NCBI RefSeq assembly: GCF_001856685.1
Contig: NZ_CP017812.1
Coordinates: 1,240,001-1,304,000 of the forward strand
DNA length: 64,000 nucleotides
DNA from: Boudabousia tangfeifanii
Lineage (GTDB): Bacteria > Actinomycetota > Actinomycetes > Actinomycetales > Actinomycetaceae
Reading direction: 5' to 3'
The notes below the pieces were generated by a model. That model made no database searches, was not told the origin of the DNA, and was given only the letters and a program-made list of their open reading frames with translations. Shown here one piece after another: positions 27,904 through 37,690 of the stretch. A program made the translations under genes and the position numbers. Numbering within the stretch: the stretch's first letter is position 1; the number at the start of each line of letters is the position of its first letter.

Positions 27904-29145
27904 TCAAACTAACGGTGCCACGATATCGGCTACCATAAGGATAACCGTCATAACTAATAATAATCCTGCTACAGCTAAAGATAGTGGCACTAATCGCGCC
28001 ATGTCGGCTGCCCCTGGATCTGGCTTTCCTTGCTTTTTCGAGACAAATCCACGAGCCCCTTCAAATAAAGCCCCCAGAATGTGTCCGCCATCTAGCGGCA
28101 ACAGGGGAATTAGGTTGAAGACAAAAAGAGCAATATTTAAGCTACCCAATAAGCTCAAAAATGCGGGAATGCGCATCGCTAAAGTCACGGAGTCTCCCCC
28201 GTTGCTCCCAAGTTTTCCTCCCAAAGAAACTACCCCGACAACCGAAAGTGGAACATTTTTTTGCTCTAGGTTATAACCGAAAATTTGGGTAGTCCGTTCG
28301 TAAACAGCCTGCGGAAGGCGCATAATCAAGCCTGCGGTGCCGATCATTTGATCCCAAACCATCCGCATGGAACCAGAAATCGAAATTCGCCACACATCAG
28401 AATGGGGAGCGATTCCAACTAAGGAATGTCCTTCATATGCTTGCGGGGTAACCTCAGTTTCAGCCAAAGTACCATTTCTGACATAAGTTACCTTGACTGG
28501 CTGGTTTGGAGTCGATTCATAAATTTTTGTGCTCAAATCATGCCATGATTTAAGCTCTTGCCCATTCCAAGATTGGATCGTATCCCCTGGTGCTAAACCC
28601 GCTTCATGTGCCGCACAAATCTTTGGTTGCGCTTCGCTTTGGCTAACCGTAGCTGAAGTTGCTTGGCATGAGGTAACTTTTTCTAGCGTTAGGGTTGGCT
28701 GTAAGGTCCCAAAGACACTGAAAGCAAAAGTAGTAAAAATTACTGCCAGCACAAGATTAGTAAATGGACCGCCAAACATGACGATCACTTTTTGCCACCA
28801 TTTCAAAAGATAGAATGGTTTCATGTTTGGGTGGTCAGCTATCTCTTTAGCCGATTCCGTACGAGCTTCTATTACCTGCGCAGAATCCTGTTTCCCCTCC
28901 CGAGAAGGAATCGGAGTTGGACGTAGCATCCCTAGAATGCGAACAAAACCGCCCAATAAAATAGCTTTTATCTGGTAGCTGGTTGAACCAATTTGTTTTT
29001 TCCAAAGGGTCGGGCCAAAACCGATAGCATATTGCGGTACACCTGCGCCGAAACGCTTAGCCGGCAACAAATGTCCCAACTCGTGAATCCCTACAGAGAA
29101 CACTAAGCCGATCAATAGCACCAGAACGCCAATAATAAAACCCAA
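27904..29145 (-). CDS. rseP: Site-2 protease, RseP/Rip1 family
   Basis: 413 residues. The zinc site HELGH lies in the first membrane helix (SVGIHELGHLLPAKRFG) and the second ligand motif in LIPLLPLDGGHI near the C-terminus. A PDZ domain lies between (AGLAPGDTIQSWNGQEL). It is an intramembrane metalloprotease that cuts anti-sigma factors or other membrane proteins. Four membrane segments are seen. It lies between dxr and ispG, the actinobacterial order. Confidence 0.93.
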   Translation of the reverse strand: MGFIIGVLVLLIGLVFSVGIHELGHLLPAKRFGAGVPQYAIGFGPTLWKKQIGSTSYQIKAILLGGFVRILGMLRPTPIPSREGKQDSAQVIEARTESAKEIADHPNMKPFYLLKWWQKVIVMFGGPFTNLVLAVIFTTFAFSVFGTLQPTLTLEKVTSCQATSATVSQSEAQPKICAAHEAGLAPGDTIQSWNGQELKSWHDLSTKIYESTPNQPVKVTYVRNGTLAETEVTPQAYEGHSLVGIAPHSDVWRISISGSMRMVWDQMIGTAGLIMRLPQAVYERTTQIFGYNLEQKNVPLSVVGVVSLGGKLGSNGGDSVTLAMRIPAFLSLLGSLNIALFVFNLIPLLPLDGGHILGALFEGARGFVSKKQGKPDPGAADMARLVPLSLAVAGLLLVMTVILMVADIVAPLV

Positions 29146-29163
29146 AGAATTCCTCCGAAATCC

Positions 29164-30387
29164 TTACTTAGCTTTCGCCTGAATTAGCTGCCGTGCTTTC
29201 GCCGTAGCTGCTTGTGTTACCTCGTTAAGTTCCGCGACACTTTGTGGCACAAGTACTTCATGCCCCTGACAAACTTCCATGACGGTATCAATAATTTTTA
29301 AAAATGGGATTTGTTCAGCTAGGAAAGCCTCAACACAAACTTCGTTCGCTGCATTCATCACTGCCGGTGCTGTCCCACCGGCGCTAGCTGCCCATTGGGC
29401 TAAACGCATTACGGGAAAAGCTTCCAAGTCTACTGGTTCAAAGTCCCACGAAAAAGGTTGTTCAAATGTATTTGGGGGCGCTACCTGTGAAAGTCTTTTA
29501 GGCCATGAAAGGCCAAGAGCGATAGGAATCATCATTGTTGGAGGCGAAGTCTGTGCAATGGTTGAGCCATCGATCCACTGCACCATCGAATGAATGTGTG
29601 ACTGCGGATGGATCACTGGAATAATATCTGCTGGTGGCACATCAAAAAGCAACTGAGCCTCGATAAACTCAAGGGCCTTATTCATTAAAGTCGAAGAGTT
29701 AATCGTCACCACTGGCCCCATCTGCCAGGTCGGGTGGTGCAAAGCCTGAGCTACCGTCACCGACTCGAGATCGGCACGTTTACGTCCTCGGAAAGGTCCC
29801 CCCGAAGCGGTCAAAATTAGCTTAGCTACATCACTCTTACCCGAGAGGACCGTGCTGGTTAAACCACGCTCATGGCGCCCGGATTGCAACGCTTGGAAAA
29901 TTGCGGAATGCTCGGAATCAACCGGCACGATTTGTCCTGGGCGTTTGAGGGCATTAACCACCAAGGCACCCCCGACCACTAAGGATTCCTTATTAGCCAA
30001 AGCAAGCGTTGCCCCCGTGCTAAGTGCGGCCAACGTGGGTTCTAGCCCAATTGCCCCAGTAATCCCATTGAGGACCACATCATCTGGCTGAGCTTCCAAA
30101 GCCAAGTCAGACGATGCTTCAACCCCAACCAAAAGCTCATAGTTTGGAACTGGCTGCCCAAGTTTCTTCGCTGCCTGAGCAACTAGTTCTGATAGCTCAT
30201 CATGATGTCCCTTTGCTAGGGCAACACGTGGCACTTGCCAAGTGACAATCTGCTCTGCCAGTAACGATAGATTCCCGCCACCGGCAGCAAGACCAGCAAC
30301 TTTGAACTTTTCGGGATTCTGGGCAATAACAGCCAAACACTGAGTACCAATAGACCCAGTTGAACCAAGAATAAATACGTTTCGCAT
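29164..30387 (-). CDS. dxr: 1-deoxy-D-xylulose-5-phosphate reductoisomerase
   Basis: 407 residues. The NADPH loop is ILGSTGSIGTQCL; further motifs are LANKESLVVGG, VPVDSEHSAIFQ, SGGPFRGR, HPTWQMGPVVTINSSTLMNKALE and the late MNAANEVCVEAFL. It makes MEP from DXP in the isoprenoid pathway. The gene follows the DivIVA-repeat gene after eight bases and precedes rseP by 18, so the block is one transcript. Confidence 0.96.
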   Translation of the reverse strand: MRNVFILGSTGSIGTQCLAVIAQNPEKFKVAGLAAGGGNLSLLAEQIVTWQVPRVALAKGHHDELSELVAQAAKKLGQPVPNYELLVGVEASSDLALEAQPDDVVLNGITGAIGLEPTLAALSTGATLALANKESLVVGGALVVNALKRPGQIVPVDSEHSAIFQALQSGRHERGLTSTVLSGKSDVAKLILTASGGPFRGRKRADLESVTVAQALHHPTWQMGPVVTINSSTLMNKALEFIEAQLLFDVPPADIIPVIHPQSHIHSMVQWIDGSTIAQTSPPTMMIPIALGLSWPKRLSQVAPPNTFEQPFSWDFEPVDLEAFPVMRLAQWAASAGGTAPAVMNAANEVCVEAFLAEQIPFLKIIDTVMEVCQGHEVLVPQSVAELNEVTQAATAKARQLIQAKAK

Positions 30388-30395
30388 TTAAAAGA

Positions 30396-30944
30396 CTATT
30401 CGACTGCTAGCAAAACTTCCAACACTCGGTTGAGATATGCATCAACCACAGATTCCTCATAGGCCTTCTTGCCCCGAGCCGCCTTAAAGACTACAGTGCG
30501 AACTTGATTTGCCGTCAATTCCTTACCCTCATTAAAGAAGGCAGAAACTAAATCTAAGAATGGATCTACACTCTCAGCACTATAGCCAAGCTGACCCCGT
30601 CCTGGGTGTACAAAACGTTCTCCCACTGGACGCAAGAGTCGTGGATACAAAGTAGTTGCACGCTCTGCCACTCGGTCAAGCCAAGCTTGCTGTCCATGTC
30701 GAGAAACAAACTCAGCACGATCGCGTTTAATAAAAGCTGAAGCCAAACGGTCAAGGGTAGCATCAACCTGCACGCGATCGTATCCACCCTTTTCATCTGG
30801 GAAAACAACGGAGAGTACCTTTGCGGCATTTACCGCAGCAGATTTGCCTTCGTAGGACACCTTAGCGTCAGCCATAAACTGGTTAACTGCGGCAACCGAA
30901 TAGCCACGGCGCAAGCCACCCACTTTATTGAACATGTCGGACAT
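30396..30944 (-). CDS. DivIVA-domain repeat protein
   Basis: 182 residues carrying four copies of a short DivIVA N-terminal-type motif: GYSVAAVNQFMADA, GYDRVQVDATLDRL, GYSAESVDPFLDLV and AYEESVVDAYLNRV. In DivIVA/Wag31 this segment binds membranes; here the long coiled coil is missing and the motif is repeated. Similar repeat proteins lie beside rlmN or dxr in other actinobacteria. The start overlaps the rlmN stop by 20 bases. A role in polar growth or septation is only inferred. Confidence 0.82.
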   Translation of the reverse strand: MSDMFNKVGGLRRGYSVAAVNQFMADAKVSYEGKSAAVNAAKVLSVVFPDEKGGYDRVQVDATLDRLASAFIKRDRAEFVSRHGQQAWLDRVAERATTLYPRLLRPVGERFVHPGRGQLGYSAESVDPFLDLVSAFFNEGKELTANQVRTVVFKAARGKKAYEESVVDAYLNRVLEVLLAVE

Positions 30945-32193
30945 TTGCTCTCCTTGCTGCAGCTTGATTTCGGTTAACTTCAGTAGCTAACTGCCCACAA
31001 GCACCATCAATATCGGATCCACGAGTATCGCGGATAGTTGTAGTAATACCACACTCCCGTAGCTTTTCTACGAAAGCACGTTGGGCAGCCGGAGTTGAGG
31101 CTGTCCAAATCGACTCAGGGGTCGGGTTCAAAGGGATTGGGTTCACATGTGCCCAACCACTACCACGACGATTCAGCTCATCAGCTAAAAGTTGAGCACG
31201 CCAGACATGATCATTCATATCCTTAATCAACGCATACTCAATCGAGACACGACGCTTCGTAACCTCATAGTAATGGTATGCCGCATCTAAAAGTTCTTTC
31301 ACTTTCCAACGCGAATTAACTGGGATTAGATCATCACGAAGTTCATCATCGGGAGCATGCAGAGAAACCGCTAAGGTGACCGGCAAGCCTTCTTCTGCCA
31401 ACTTGTAGATCGAAGGCACTAGCCCAACCGTTGAAACGGTGATATTGCGCGCCGACATGCCGAAGCCTTCCGGCACTGGATCGCAGATACGGTGCAAAGC
31501 CTGAACTACTGCGCGATAGTTAACTAATGGCTCCCCCATCCCCATGAATACGATATTCGTTAGGCGTTGGTTTTCTTCGCCGAGGCCGCCCTCGGCGACT
31601 GTGGTGATAGCTGCACGAACTTGTTCAATAATTTCACCAGTTGAGAGGTTACGAGTTAAACCCATTTGTCCAGTTGCGCAAAATGGACAAGCCATTCCAC
31701 AGCCCGCTTGAGAAGACACACAAAGAGTAGCGCGCCCTGGGTAGCCCATCAGCACTGATTCCACTCGAGTCTGGTCAAATAATTCCCAAACAGTTTTGAT
31801 GGTTCGTCCTTTATCTGCCTTAAGGGAACGAACATCAGTAATCAACGTTGGGAAAAACGTTTCGGAAATTTTCTCATGCATTTGTGCCGGCAAATCGGGC
31901 ATCTGGGCAGGATCAACAACTTGGCGTCCAAAATAATGACGAGAAATCTGATCGGCCCTAAATGCAGGAAGCCCATAAGCGGTTAGGAGCTCCTTCCGCC
32001 CCGCCATGTCAAGATCGGCCAAATGAGAAGGAGCTTTGCCCTTCCTACGCTCATTAAAAGTAATGATTGGCTTGGCGTCAGGAGAAGTTGCCCCCTCTGG
32101 TGGCTGATCAGTGGGAAGAACCTGACGTTTTGCTTTAGCTTTCAGCTCGGCCAAGCTCAAGCGCTTGGCCGGCTTTGTTTCATGTTGCTTCAT
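30925..32193 (-). CDS. rlmN: 23S rRNA (adenine2503-C2)-methyltransferase
   Basis: 422 residues from the ATG two bases after the cdsA stop; a longer in-frame start was rejected because it would overlap cdsA by 37 bases. The radical SAM cluster is in AGCGMACPFCATGQMG, and the catalytic cysteine near the C-terminus is in DIDGACGQLA. It methylates A2503 of 23S rRNA and A37 of some tRNAs. The N-terminal ~80 residues are a basic extension with low complexity. Cotranscribed with cdsA. Confidence 0.94.
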   Translation of the reverse strand: MKQHETKPAKRLSLAELKAKAKRQVLPTDQPPEGATSPDAKPIITFNERRKGKAPSHLADLDMAGRKELLTAYGLPAFRADQISRHYFGRQVVDPAQMPDLPAQMHEKISETFFPTLITDVRSLKADKGRTIKTVWELFDQTRVESVLMGYPGRATLCVSSQAGCGMACPFCATGQMGLTRNLSTGEIIEQVRAAITTVAEGGLGEENQRLTNIVFMGMGEPLVNYRAVVQALHRICDPVPEGFGMSARNITVSTVGLVPSIYKLAEEGLPVTLAVSLHAPDDELRDDLIPVNSRWKVKELLDAAYHYYEVTKRRVSIEYALIKDMNDHVWRAQLLADELNRRGSGWAHVNPIPLNPTPESIWTASTPAAQRAFVEKLRECGITTTIRDTRGSDIDGACGQLATEVNRNQAAARRANVRHVQ

Positions 32194-32195
32194 CC

Positions 32196-33098
32196 CTACC
32201 ACCCTAACGCAGTATTCATAATTAGGAAACACGCTGGAGCGGTAACTAACAAGGAATCGAGCCGATCCATGATGCCGCCATGACCAGGCAATAGGCTGCC
32301 CATATCTTTTAGCCCTAAGTCTCGTTTGAGCAAAGACTCTGCCAGATCACCACAAGTAGCAGTAACGGCGCTGGCCAAACCGAGGACGAGTCCCCACCAC
32401 CAATTTGCCCCAAGTAGAGTTAAGCCAATCATGGAAACCGCGATCGTTGCCGCGACTGAACCGGCGAAGCCTTCCCATGATTTCTTTGGAGAAATCGAAG
32501 GAGCCATAGGGTGCTTTCCAGCCAAGACTCCGGCTGCATATCCCCCAGTATCGTTAGCAACAGTCACTAACACAAAAAGTACAACAGCCCATGGGCCTCC
32601 CCGAATAAGCATTAACACCGCGAAGACCGCAAGTAAAGGAACATATCCCAAACAAAAAATTGAGGCAGCAATATTTCTAACAGTCCTTCTAGGACTTTTT
32701 CCAGCCAGTAAATGCCAGATAGAAACAACCGCTACAGCCGCGTAGAACGAAACAAAAGCCGCTTCCAAGCCTAGCCGGTAGCCTGAAGTAAGGATACCGA
32801 CAGCTCCCACTGCCAAAACTGGGAAAGAAATATCAGCACCGGCGCGTTCACAAGCAGTGCGCATCTCTAGCAAGGCAATGATGCACCCGACGCTAGCTAG
32901 AATCACGAAGCCGATCGGGTGAATTAGCATGGAAAGTAGCAGTAGAGCCACTAACCCTACTGCTACGCCGATAGCTGCGGGGAGATTTCTTCCAGCTTTA
33001 GGGGTCGGATTATGGTGTTTAGGTTCCTGCCCCACTAAGACTGGAGCATTTGCTGCCCGCAGCTTTCGACGACGTTCCTTTATTTGTTCTTTATCCAT
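32196..33098 (-). CDS. cdsA: Phosphatidate cytidylyltransferase
   Basis: 300 residues from the ATG; a TTG directly before it is in frame but less likely. A basic N-terminal tail precedes about eight membrane helices. The family signature is near the C-terminus: KRDLGLKDMGSLLPGHGG followed by IMDRLDS. It makes CDP-diacylglycerol for phospholipid synthesis in the membrane. It begins three bases after the frr stop, matching the conserved frr-cdsA order. Confidence 0.94.
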   Translation of the reverse strand: MDKEQIKERRRKLRAANAPVLVGQEPKHHNPTPKAGRNLPAAIGVAVGLVALLLLSMLIHPIGFVILASVGCIIALLEMRTACERAGADISFPVLAVGAVGILTSGYRLGLEAAFVSFYAAVAVVSIWHLLAGKSPRRTVRNIAASIFCLGYVPLLAVFAVLMLIRGGPWAVVLFVLVTVANDTGGYAAGVLAGKHPMAPSISPKKSWEGFAGSVAATIAVSMIGLTLLGANWWWGLVLGLASAVTATCGDLAESLLKRDLGLKDMGSLLPGHGGIMDRLDSLLVTAPACFLIMNTALGW

Positions 33099-33101
33099 CA
33101 A

Positions 33102-33659
33102 TCAGACGGTAAGCAGTTCTGCTTCCTTGGTAGCTAGTAGTTCATCTACTTGATCGACGTGACGCTTAGTCAGAGCTTCGAGTTCCTTTTCAGCGCGCTC
33201 GACTTCGTCTTCTCCAGCAAGACCGTCTTTCTTGATCTTGTCGAGGGTTTCTTTAGCTTTACGACGAATGCCACGGATAGAAACGCGAGAATCTTCTGCT
33301 TTGCCCTTAGCCTGTTTGACGTATTCCTTACGACGCTCTTCGGTCAGGACTGGCAAGCTGACTCGAATTACGTTGCCATCGTCAGTCGGGTTAACACCGA
33401 GGTCGGACTCGCGGATCGCCTTGAGGATCTCGTTTGTGGCACCCCGGTCAAAAGGAGTGATCAAGACAGTGCGAGCTTCCGGAATCTGAAAGGAAGCAAG
33501 TTGTTGCATCGGTGTTGGAGCACCGTAGTATTCCACCATCAAGGAGTTGAACATACCTGCGTTGGCACGTCCAGTTCGAATCTGGCCGAATTCATGACGG
33601 CAAGCTTCAATTGCCTTGCCCATCTTGTCTTCGGCTTCTAATAATGCTTCATCAATCAT
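33102..33659 (-). CDS. frr: Ribosome recycling factor
   Basis: 185 residues, standard length. The N-terminal [20 protein letters not shown] and the later [18 protein letters not shown] are diagnostic. With EF-G it splits post-termination ribosomes. It starts three bases after the pyrH stop. Confidence 0.97.
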   Translation of the reverse strand: MIDEALLEAEDKMGKAIEACRHEFGQIRTGRANAGMFNSLMVEYYGAPTPMQQLASFQIPEARTVLITPFDRGATNEILKAIRESDLGVNPTDDGNVIRVSLPVLTEERRKEYVKQAKGKAEDSRVSIRGIRRKAKETLDKIKKDGLAGEDEVERAEKELEALTKRHVDQVDELLATKEAELLTV

Positions 33660-33662
33660 GTT

Positions 33663-34394
33663 TTATTCTTTCTCTTCTGAGGTAACTAGTGTGCCAATTT
33701 CTTCGCCGAGGAGTGCCCGGGTAACGTTTCCTGGTTCATTCATACCGAAGACACGCATATTAACGTTGTTGTCCATGCAAAGTGAGAAGGCGGCAGCATC
33801 GACTACCTTCAGACCTTGCGCCAAGGCTTGCTGATAGGTCACGTGGGAAAGCTTCTTAGCCGTCTTATCTTGACGGGGGTCTGCGGTGTAAACACCATCT
33901 ACTCCGTTTTTAGCGACTAAGACTTCATCACAGCGGGTTTCCAACGCACGCTGAGCAGCGACAGTATCAGTAGAGAAGAATGGCATTCCAGCGCCAGCAC
34001 CGAAAACGACTACTCTGCCTTTTTCTAGGTGCCGGATAGCGCGAAGCGGAATATAGCTTTCAGCTACTTGCCCCATAGCAATTGCGGTCTGAACGCGAGT
34101 GGAAACGCCTTTTTGCTCAAGGAAGTCTTGCAACGCCAATGCGTTCATTACCGTCCCTAGCATTCCTACATAGTCAGCCCGAGCACGGTCGAAACCACGC
34201 TGGCTCAGCTCAGCTCCACGGAAAAAGTTACCGCCGCCGACAACTACAGCAATCTGCACTCCAGCTTTATTGGCTGCAGCGATTTGTTCGGCGATTCCAG
34301 ACAAGACATCGGGGTCAAGTCCGACAGTACCGCCACCGAATACTTCACCCGAAAGTTTTAGCAATACCCGACGTGGTGATTCAACATTGGACAT
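33663..34394 (-). CDS. pyrH: UMP kinase
   Basis: 243 residues of the amino acid kinase fold: [11 protein letters not shown] at the start, [31 protein letters not shown] and [13 protein letters not shown]. It phosphorylates UMP with ATP in pyrimidine synthesis. An AGGAGGAAAC ribosome site precedes the ATG. It lies 180 bases after tsf, beyond a terminator, so it starts a new transcript (pyrH-frr-cdsA-rlmN and on). Confidence 0.97.
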   Translation of the reverse strand: MSNVESPRRVLLKLSGEVFGGGTVGLDPDVLSGIAEQIAAANKAGVQIAVVVGGGNFFRGAELSQRGFDRARADYVGMLGTVMNALALQDFLEQKGVSTRVQTAIAMGQVAESYIPLRAIRHLEKGRVVVFGAGAGMPFFSTDTVAAQRALETRCDEVLVAKNGVDGVYTADPRQDKTAKKLSHVTYQQALAQGLKVVDAAAFSLCMDNNVNMRVFGMNEPGNVTRALLGEEIGTLVTSEEKE

Positions 34395-34529
34395 AAGTTT
34401 CCTCCTGAACAGGTTTTCAGAGAATACTTTACACGCTTATCCTAGAAAAAGTGCCTAACGACAGGTAAAAACAATGCAATTAAGAAAGATTTGGCGTTTA
34501 GTGAAGCGCCAAGCGCAAGGTTTAAAAAA

Positions 34530-34563
34530 GTTGACCCCCGAAGCCGGGGCTTCGGGGGTCAAC
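34530..34563 (-). terminator. Intrinsic terminator of the rpsB-tsf operon
   Basis: A 16-bp stem (GTTGACCCCCGAAGCC and its complement) around two central G, directly followed on the minus strand by six T. It starts 11 bases after the tsf stop. It is one of the few here with a classical U-tract. Confidence 0.93.
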
Positions 34564-34574
34564 AAAGGCTAGAA

Positions 34575-35414
34575 TCAGTTGCCAACCTGGAAACGAACGA
34601 AAGCAACCACGTTACCGTTGGAAGCCTTAACGATTTCGCCAACCGAGGACTTGGGGTCCTTAGCAAATGGCTGATCGAGAAGAACGTTTTCCTTGTAGAA
34701 GCCGTTCATACGACCTTCCACAATCTTTGGTAGGGCAGCTTCTGGCTTACCTTCATTACGGGTAAGTTCTTCAAGAGTTGCACGTTCCTTTTCAACTACC
34801 TCAGCTGGAACGCTCTCACGGGAGAGGTATTCTGGCTGGTAAGCAGCAATGTGAAGGGCAACATCGTGAGCAACTTCAGCAGCTTCCTTATCGGTACCAA
34901 CCAAAACACCAACCTGTGGAGGAAGGTCTGGGTTGGACTTGTGAAGGTAGGAAGTAACTGCTGGAGCTTCAACACGAGCCAAACGGGAAACAACAATCTT
35001 TTCACCGATAACAGCAGCGATACCGTCAACCATATCCTTTACGGTAGCGCCGTCTGCCGGAGCAGCAAGCAACTGGTCAACATCCTGTGCGCCGGATTCC
35101 ACGGCAGCAGCAAGGACCTTGTCTGCGAATTCGATGAATTTGTCGTTCTTGGCGACGAAGTCGGTTTCAGAGTTAACTTCAACCATTACGCCAACCTGGC
35201 CGTCAGCCTGATCGCTAATGCTAACCAAGACCAAACCGGCCGAAGCGGCGCGGCCTTCACGCTTCGAAAGAGACTTGATGCCCTTCAAGCGAATGATTTC
35301 AAGAGCCTTCTCGGTGTTGCCTTCAGCTTCATCGAGTGCCTTCTTGACGTCCATCATGCCGGCGCCGGTCTGCTCGCGCAGAGCCTTAATGTCAGCGGTA
35401 GTGTAGTTTGCCAT
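34575..35414 (-). CDS. tsf: Translation elongation factor Ts
   Basis: 279 residues. The N-terminal UBA-like domain (ADIKALREQTGAGMMDVKKA) and the EF-Tu-binding motif MVEVNSETDFVAKN are present, with two core subdomains following. It exchanges GDP for GTP on EF-Tu. The ribosome site AAAGGAGC precedes the ATG; the gene follows rpsB by 26 bases. Confidence 0.97.
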   Translation of the reverse strand: MANYTTADIKALREQTGAGMMDVKKALDEAEGNTEKALEIIRLKGIKSLSKREGRAASAGLVLVSISDQADGQVGVMVEVNSETDFVAKNDKFIEFADKVLAAAVESGAQDVDQLLAAPADGATVKDMVDGIAAVIGEKIVVSRLARVEAPAVTSYLHKSNPDLPPQVGVLVGTDKEAAEVAHDVALHIAAYQPEYLSRESVPAEVVEKERATLEELTRNEGKPEAALPKIVEGRMNGFYKENVLLDQPFAKDPKSSVGEIVKASNGNVVAFVRFQVGN

Positions 35415-35440
35415 GAGTTTTTGCTCCTTTGGTGTAAAAA

Positions 35441-36328
35441 TCAGGCTTCGGGGGTAGCTTCTTCAGTTTCAGCTGGAGCTTCAACCTTAGCTTCTACCTC
35501 TTCCACAGCTGGAGCAGCTGCTTCAGTTTCTTCGGTCTTTGGGGCTTCTGCTTCTTCCGAAGCGTTTAGCAATTCGCGTTCCCATTCGGCCAATGGCTGA
35601 CCTTCAGCAACTTCACCTTCCTGGTTAGCGCGTGCACCAGAACGAGCCACTAGGCCTTCGGCACAAGCATCTGCAACCACGCGAGTAAGCAATGCAACTG
35701 CACGGATAGCGTCGTCGTTGCCTGGGATGCGGTAATCAATTTCGTCAGGATCGCAGTTGGTGTCCAAGATGCCAACAACTGGAATCTTGAGCTTGCGAGC
35801 TTCAGAAACAGCCAAGTGTTCCTTCTTGGTGTCAACGATCCAAACAGCGGAAGGAACCTTAACCATGTCACGGATACCGTTTAGGGTACGCGATAGCTTG
35901 TCCTTCTCACGACGCATCATGAGAAGTTCCTTCTTGGTGTACTGCGAAGCAGCTACGTCTTCGAAGTCAATCTGCTCTAGTTCCTTCATGCGCGAGATAC
36001 GACCCGAAACAGTCTGGAAGTTAGTGAGCATACCGCCCAACCAGCGGTGGTTAACGTAAGGCATACCAACGCGGGTAGCCTGTTCCTGAACAGCAGCCTG
36101 TGCTTGCTTCTTGGTACCAACAAACAAGACGGTGCCACCGTGAGCAACGGTTTCCTTCAAGAAATCGTAGGCGATGTCAATGTCAGCAATAGTCTGCTGC
36201 AAGTCGATGATGTAAATACCGTTACGTTCGGTGAGGATAAAACGCTTCACCTTCGGGTTCCAACGACGAGTCTGGTGACCAAAGTGGACGCCAGCCTGTA
36301 GCAGTTCGCTCATCTTAACGACAGCCAT
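35441..36328 (-). CDS. rpsB: 30S ribosomal protein S2
   Basis: 295 residues from the ATG in AAAGGAGAATAATGGCTG; a longer in-frame start 18 bases upstream overlaps the ribosome site and was discarded. The hallmark [21 protein letters not shown] and IDLQQT segments are present. After about residue 245 there is an actinobacterial-style acidic tail made of E, A, P and V, which has no counterpart in short S2 proteins. First gene of the rpsB-tsf operon. Confidence 0.96.
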   Translation of the reverse strand: MAVVKMSELLQAGVHFGHQTRRWNPKVKRFILTERNGIYIIDLQQTIADIDIAYDFLKETVAHGGTVLFVGTKKQAQAAVQEQATRVGMPYVNHRWLGGMLTNFQTVSGRISRMKELEQIDFEDVAASQYTKKELLMMRREKDKLSRTLNGIRDMVKVPSAVWIVDTKKEHLAVSEARKLKIPVVGILDTNCDPDEIDYRIPGNDDAIRAVALLTRVVADACAEGLVARSGARANQEGEVAEGQPLAEWERELLNASEEAEAPKTEETEAAAPAVEEVEAKVEAPAETEEATPEA

Positions 36329-36540
36329 TATTCTCCTTTTGAACACACAAGTATCCTTGTGCGAGGGCCAAGCCCTTAGTAGTTATTTCGGTTGTTTTCA
36401 CAGTCACGGTCGTGACTGCGTCCTAGCGCCCTCGGCAAGCTAAACTCAGCGAACTGAGACCAAATACTTACCGAACCCAAGAGTTAAAGGGCGCGCGAAG
36501 TCGCCCACCAAGGTGGACGCTAGGAGAAATAATAGCATGA
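36329..36540 (-). promoter_or_regulatory. Long structured 5' leader of rpsB
   Basis: About 210 bases upstream of rpsB hold a chain of short hairpins on the minus strand: CTCAG-TTCG-CTGAG, CAGTCACG/CGTGACTG, AGGGC/GCCCT and CACAAG-GATA-CTTGTG close to the ribosome site. Such leaders are common for S2 feedback control, but I cannot match a defined motif. Confidence 0.35.
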
Positions 36541-36725
36541 TTCACACCTGTAACGAGTCGAGGAAAATAACAAAAACGGTGAAACTACCCACAAAGCGGG
36601 AACTACCCTCGAGTCACTATCGCTGCCATGCCAGCGTTTACGAATAAAAGCCAGCGCTCCAATCTTAAACCAGCCGAAGACAGCACCTCACAAAAAGCAC
36701 TAGCGCCTGATATAGATAGCAAAAA
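36541..36725. other. Intergenic stretch without recognised content
   Basis: Between the rpsB leader and the tRNA-Leu terminator I see no gene, repeat or conserved site. The rpsB promoter probably lies here or at the end of the leader. Confidence 0.4.
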
Positions 36726-36747
36726 CCCCGATCAAATCTGATCGGGG
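36726..36747 (-). terminator. Intrinsic terminator of tRNA-Leu
   Basis: A 9-bp stem CCCCGATCA/TGATCGGGG with a four-base loop, followed on the minus strand by five T. It lies six bases beyond the tRNA 3' end. Confidence 0.92.
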
Positions 36748-36753
36748 TATCTG

Positions 36754-36841
36754 TGCGCGGAGGGGGACTTGAACCCCCACTCCCGTAAATTTGGGAACTA
36801 GCACCTCAAGCTAGCGCGTCTGCCTATTCCGCCACCCGCGC
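36754..36841 (-). tRNA. tRNA-Leu(GAG)
   Basis: 88 bases with a long variable arm typical of tRNA-Leu. Acceptor GCGCGGG pairs with TCCGCGC, anticodon stem CTAGC/GCTAG with loop TTGAGGT (anticodon GAG, codon CTC), and T-arm GGGGGTTCAAGTCCCCC. CCA is not encoded. Confidence 0.95.
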
Positions 36842-37013
36842 AATGGGTTCGCGTTTGCGACTGAGATAGATTAACACGATTAGCACCAAATGCAAAACTC
36901 AGAAAAGCGATTTAAGCCACACAGCTTTGTTTTTGTTAGGTAAAAGCACGCAATCTAACCCCTTAGGCCTTGTCGAGGCCAATCTTGTCGAAACAACTAG
37001 TAATCTTATGGTT

Positions 37014-37670
37014 ATGACCTCTAGCTACAAATATCAGACGCTCTTGTTCGATCTTGACGGGACTATGACCGACTCTTCGGCACCGGTCATGGCCGCCTTG
37101 AGAGTTACCTTCAAGGAATTCGGAGTTGCTGACCATACCGATGCGGAACTACAAAAATATATTGGCCCGCCATTGACCGAGTCATTCCGTGAGTTCGCCC
37201 AGATTTCCGAGGACGATCTTCCCGCCGCTTTGGAACACTACCGTCAGCAATACCAAGCGGTTATGCTCGAGGGCACGGCCTTCCCTGGGATCATTGAAAT
37301 GCTCAAGAGTGCACATGAGGCCGGAATTCATACCGCTATGGCAACTTCTAAGTCTGAACCATATGCTCAAGAAATTGCCGATCATCTCGGCTTTTCTCCC
37401 TACCTAGACGTCCAAGTTGGGGCGAGCGAAGAGCGGGCCGACAAGTCTGCGGTTATCGCCCACGCACTCAAACTTCTCCAAGATAAATTTGGGGAACTTG
37501 GTCAATGCGCAATTATCGGAGATCGAATCCACGATTTTGAAGGGGCTGTCAACAACCAAATTGATTCTATCGGGGCAGCTTGGGGCTTTGGGCCACAAGA
37601 TGAGCTAGCGCAGGCCACCATGGTCCTCGCCACTCCCCCAGAACTACTTGCCTTAATCACCGTCGAATAA
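37014..37670 (+). CDS. HAD family hydrolase (phosphoglycolate phosphatase-like)
   Basis: 218 residues. Motif I is LLFDLDGTMTDSS, motif II is in AMATSKSEPYA, and motif IV is CAIIGDRIHDFEGA; the helical cap after motif I is of subclass C1. Substrate undetermined; phosphoglycolate or 5'-nucleotide phosphatases are the nearest types. The start is uncertain: ATG at 37008 and 37014 are both possible and neither has a ribosome site. TAATCT, seven bases before 37014, could be a leaderless -10 element, so that start was chosen. Confidence 0.82.
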   Translation: MTSSYKYQTLLFDLDGTMTDSSAPVMAALRVTFKEFGVADHTDAELQKYIGPPLTESFREFAQISEDDLPAALEHYRQQYQAVMLEGTAFPGIIEMLKSAHEAGIHTAMATSKSEPYAQEIADHLGFSPYLDVQVGASEERADKSAVIAHALKLLQDKFGELGQCAIIGDRIHDFEGAVNNQIDSIGAAWGFGPQDELAQATMVLATPPELLALITVE

Positions 37671-37690
37671 CCTCAACTTTGAGGAGCATC

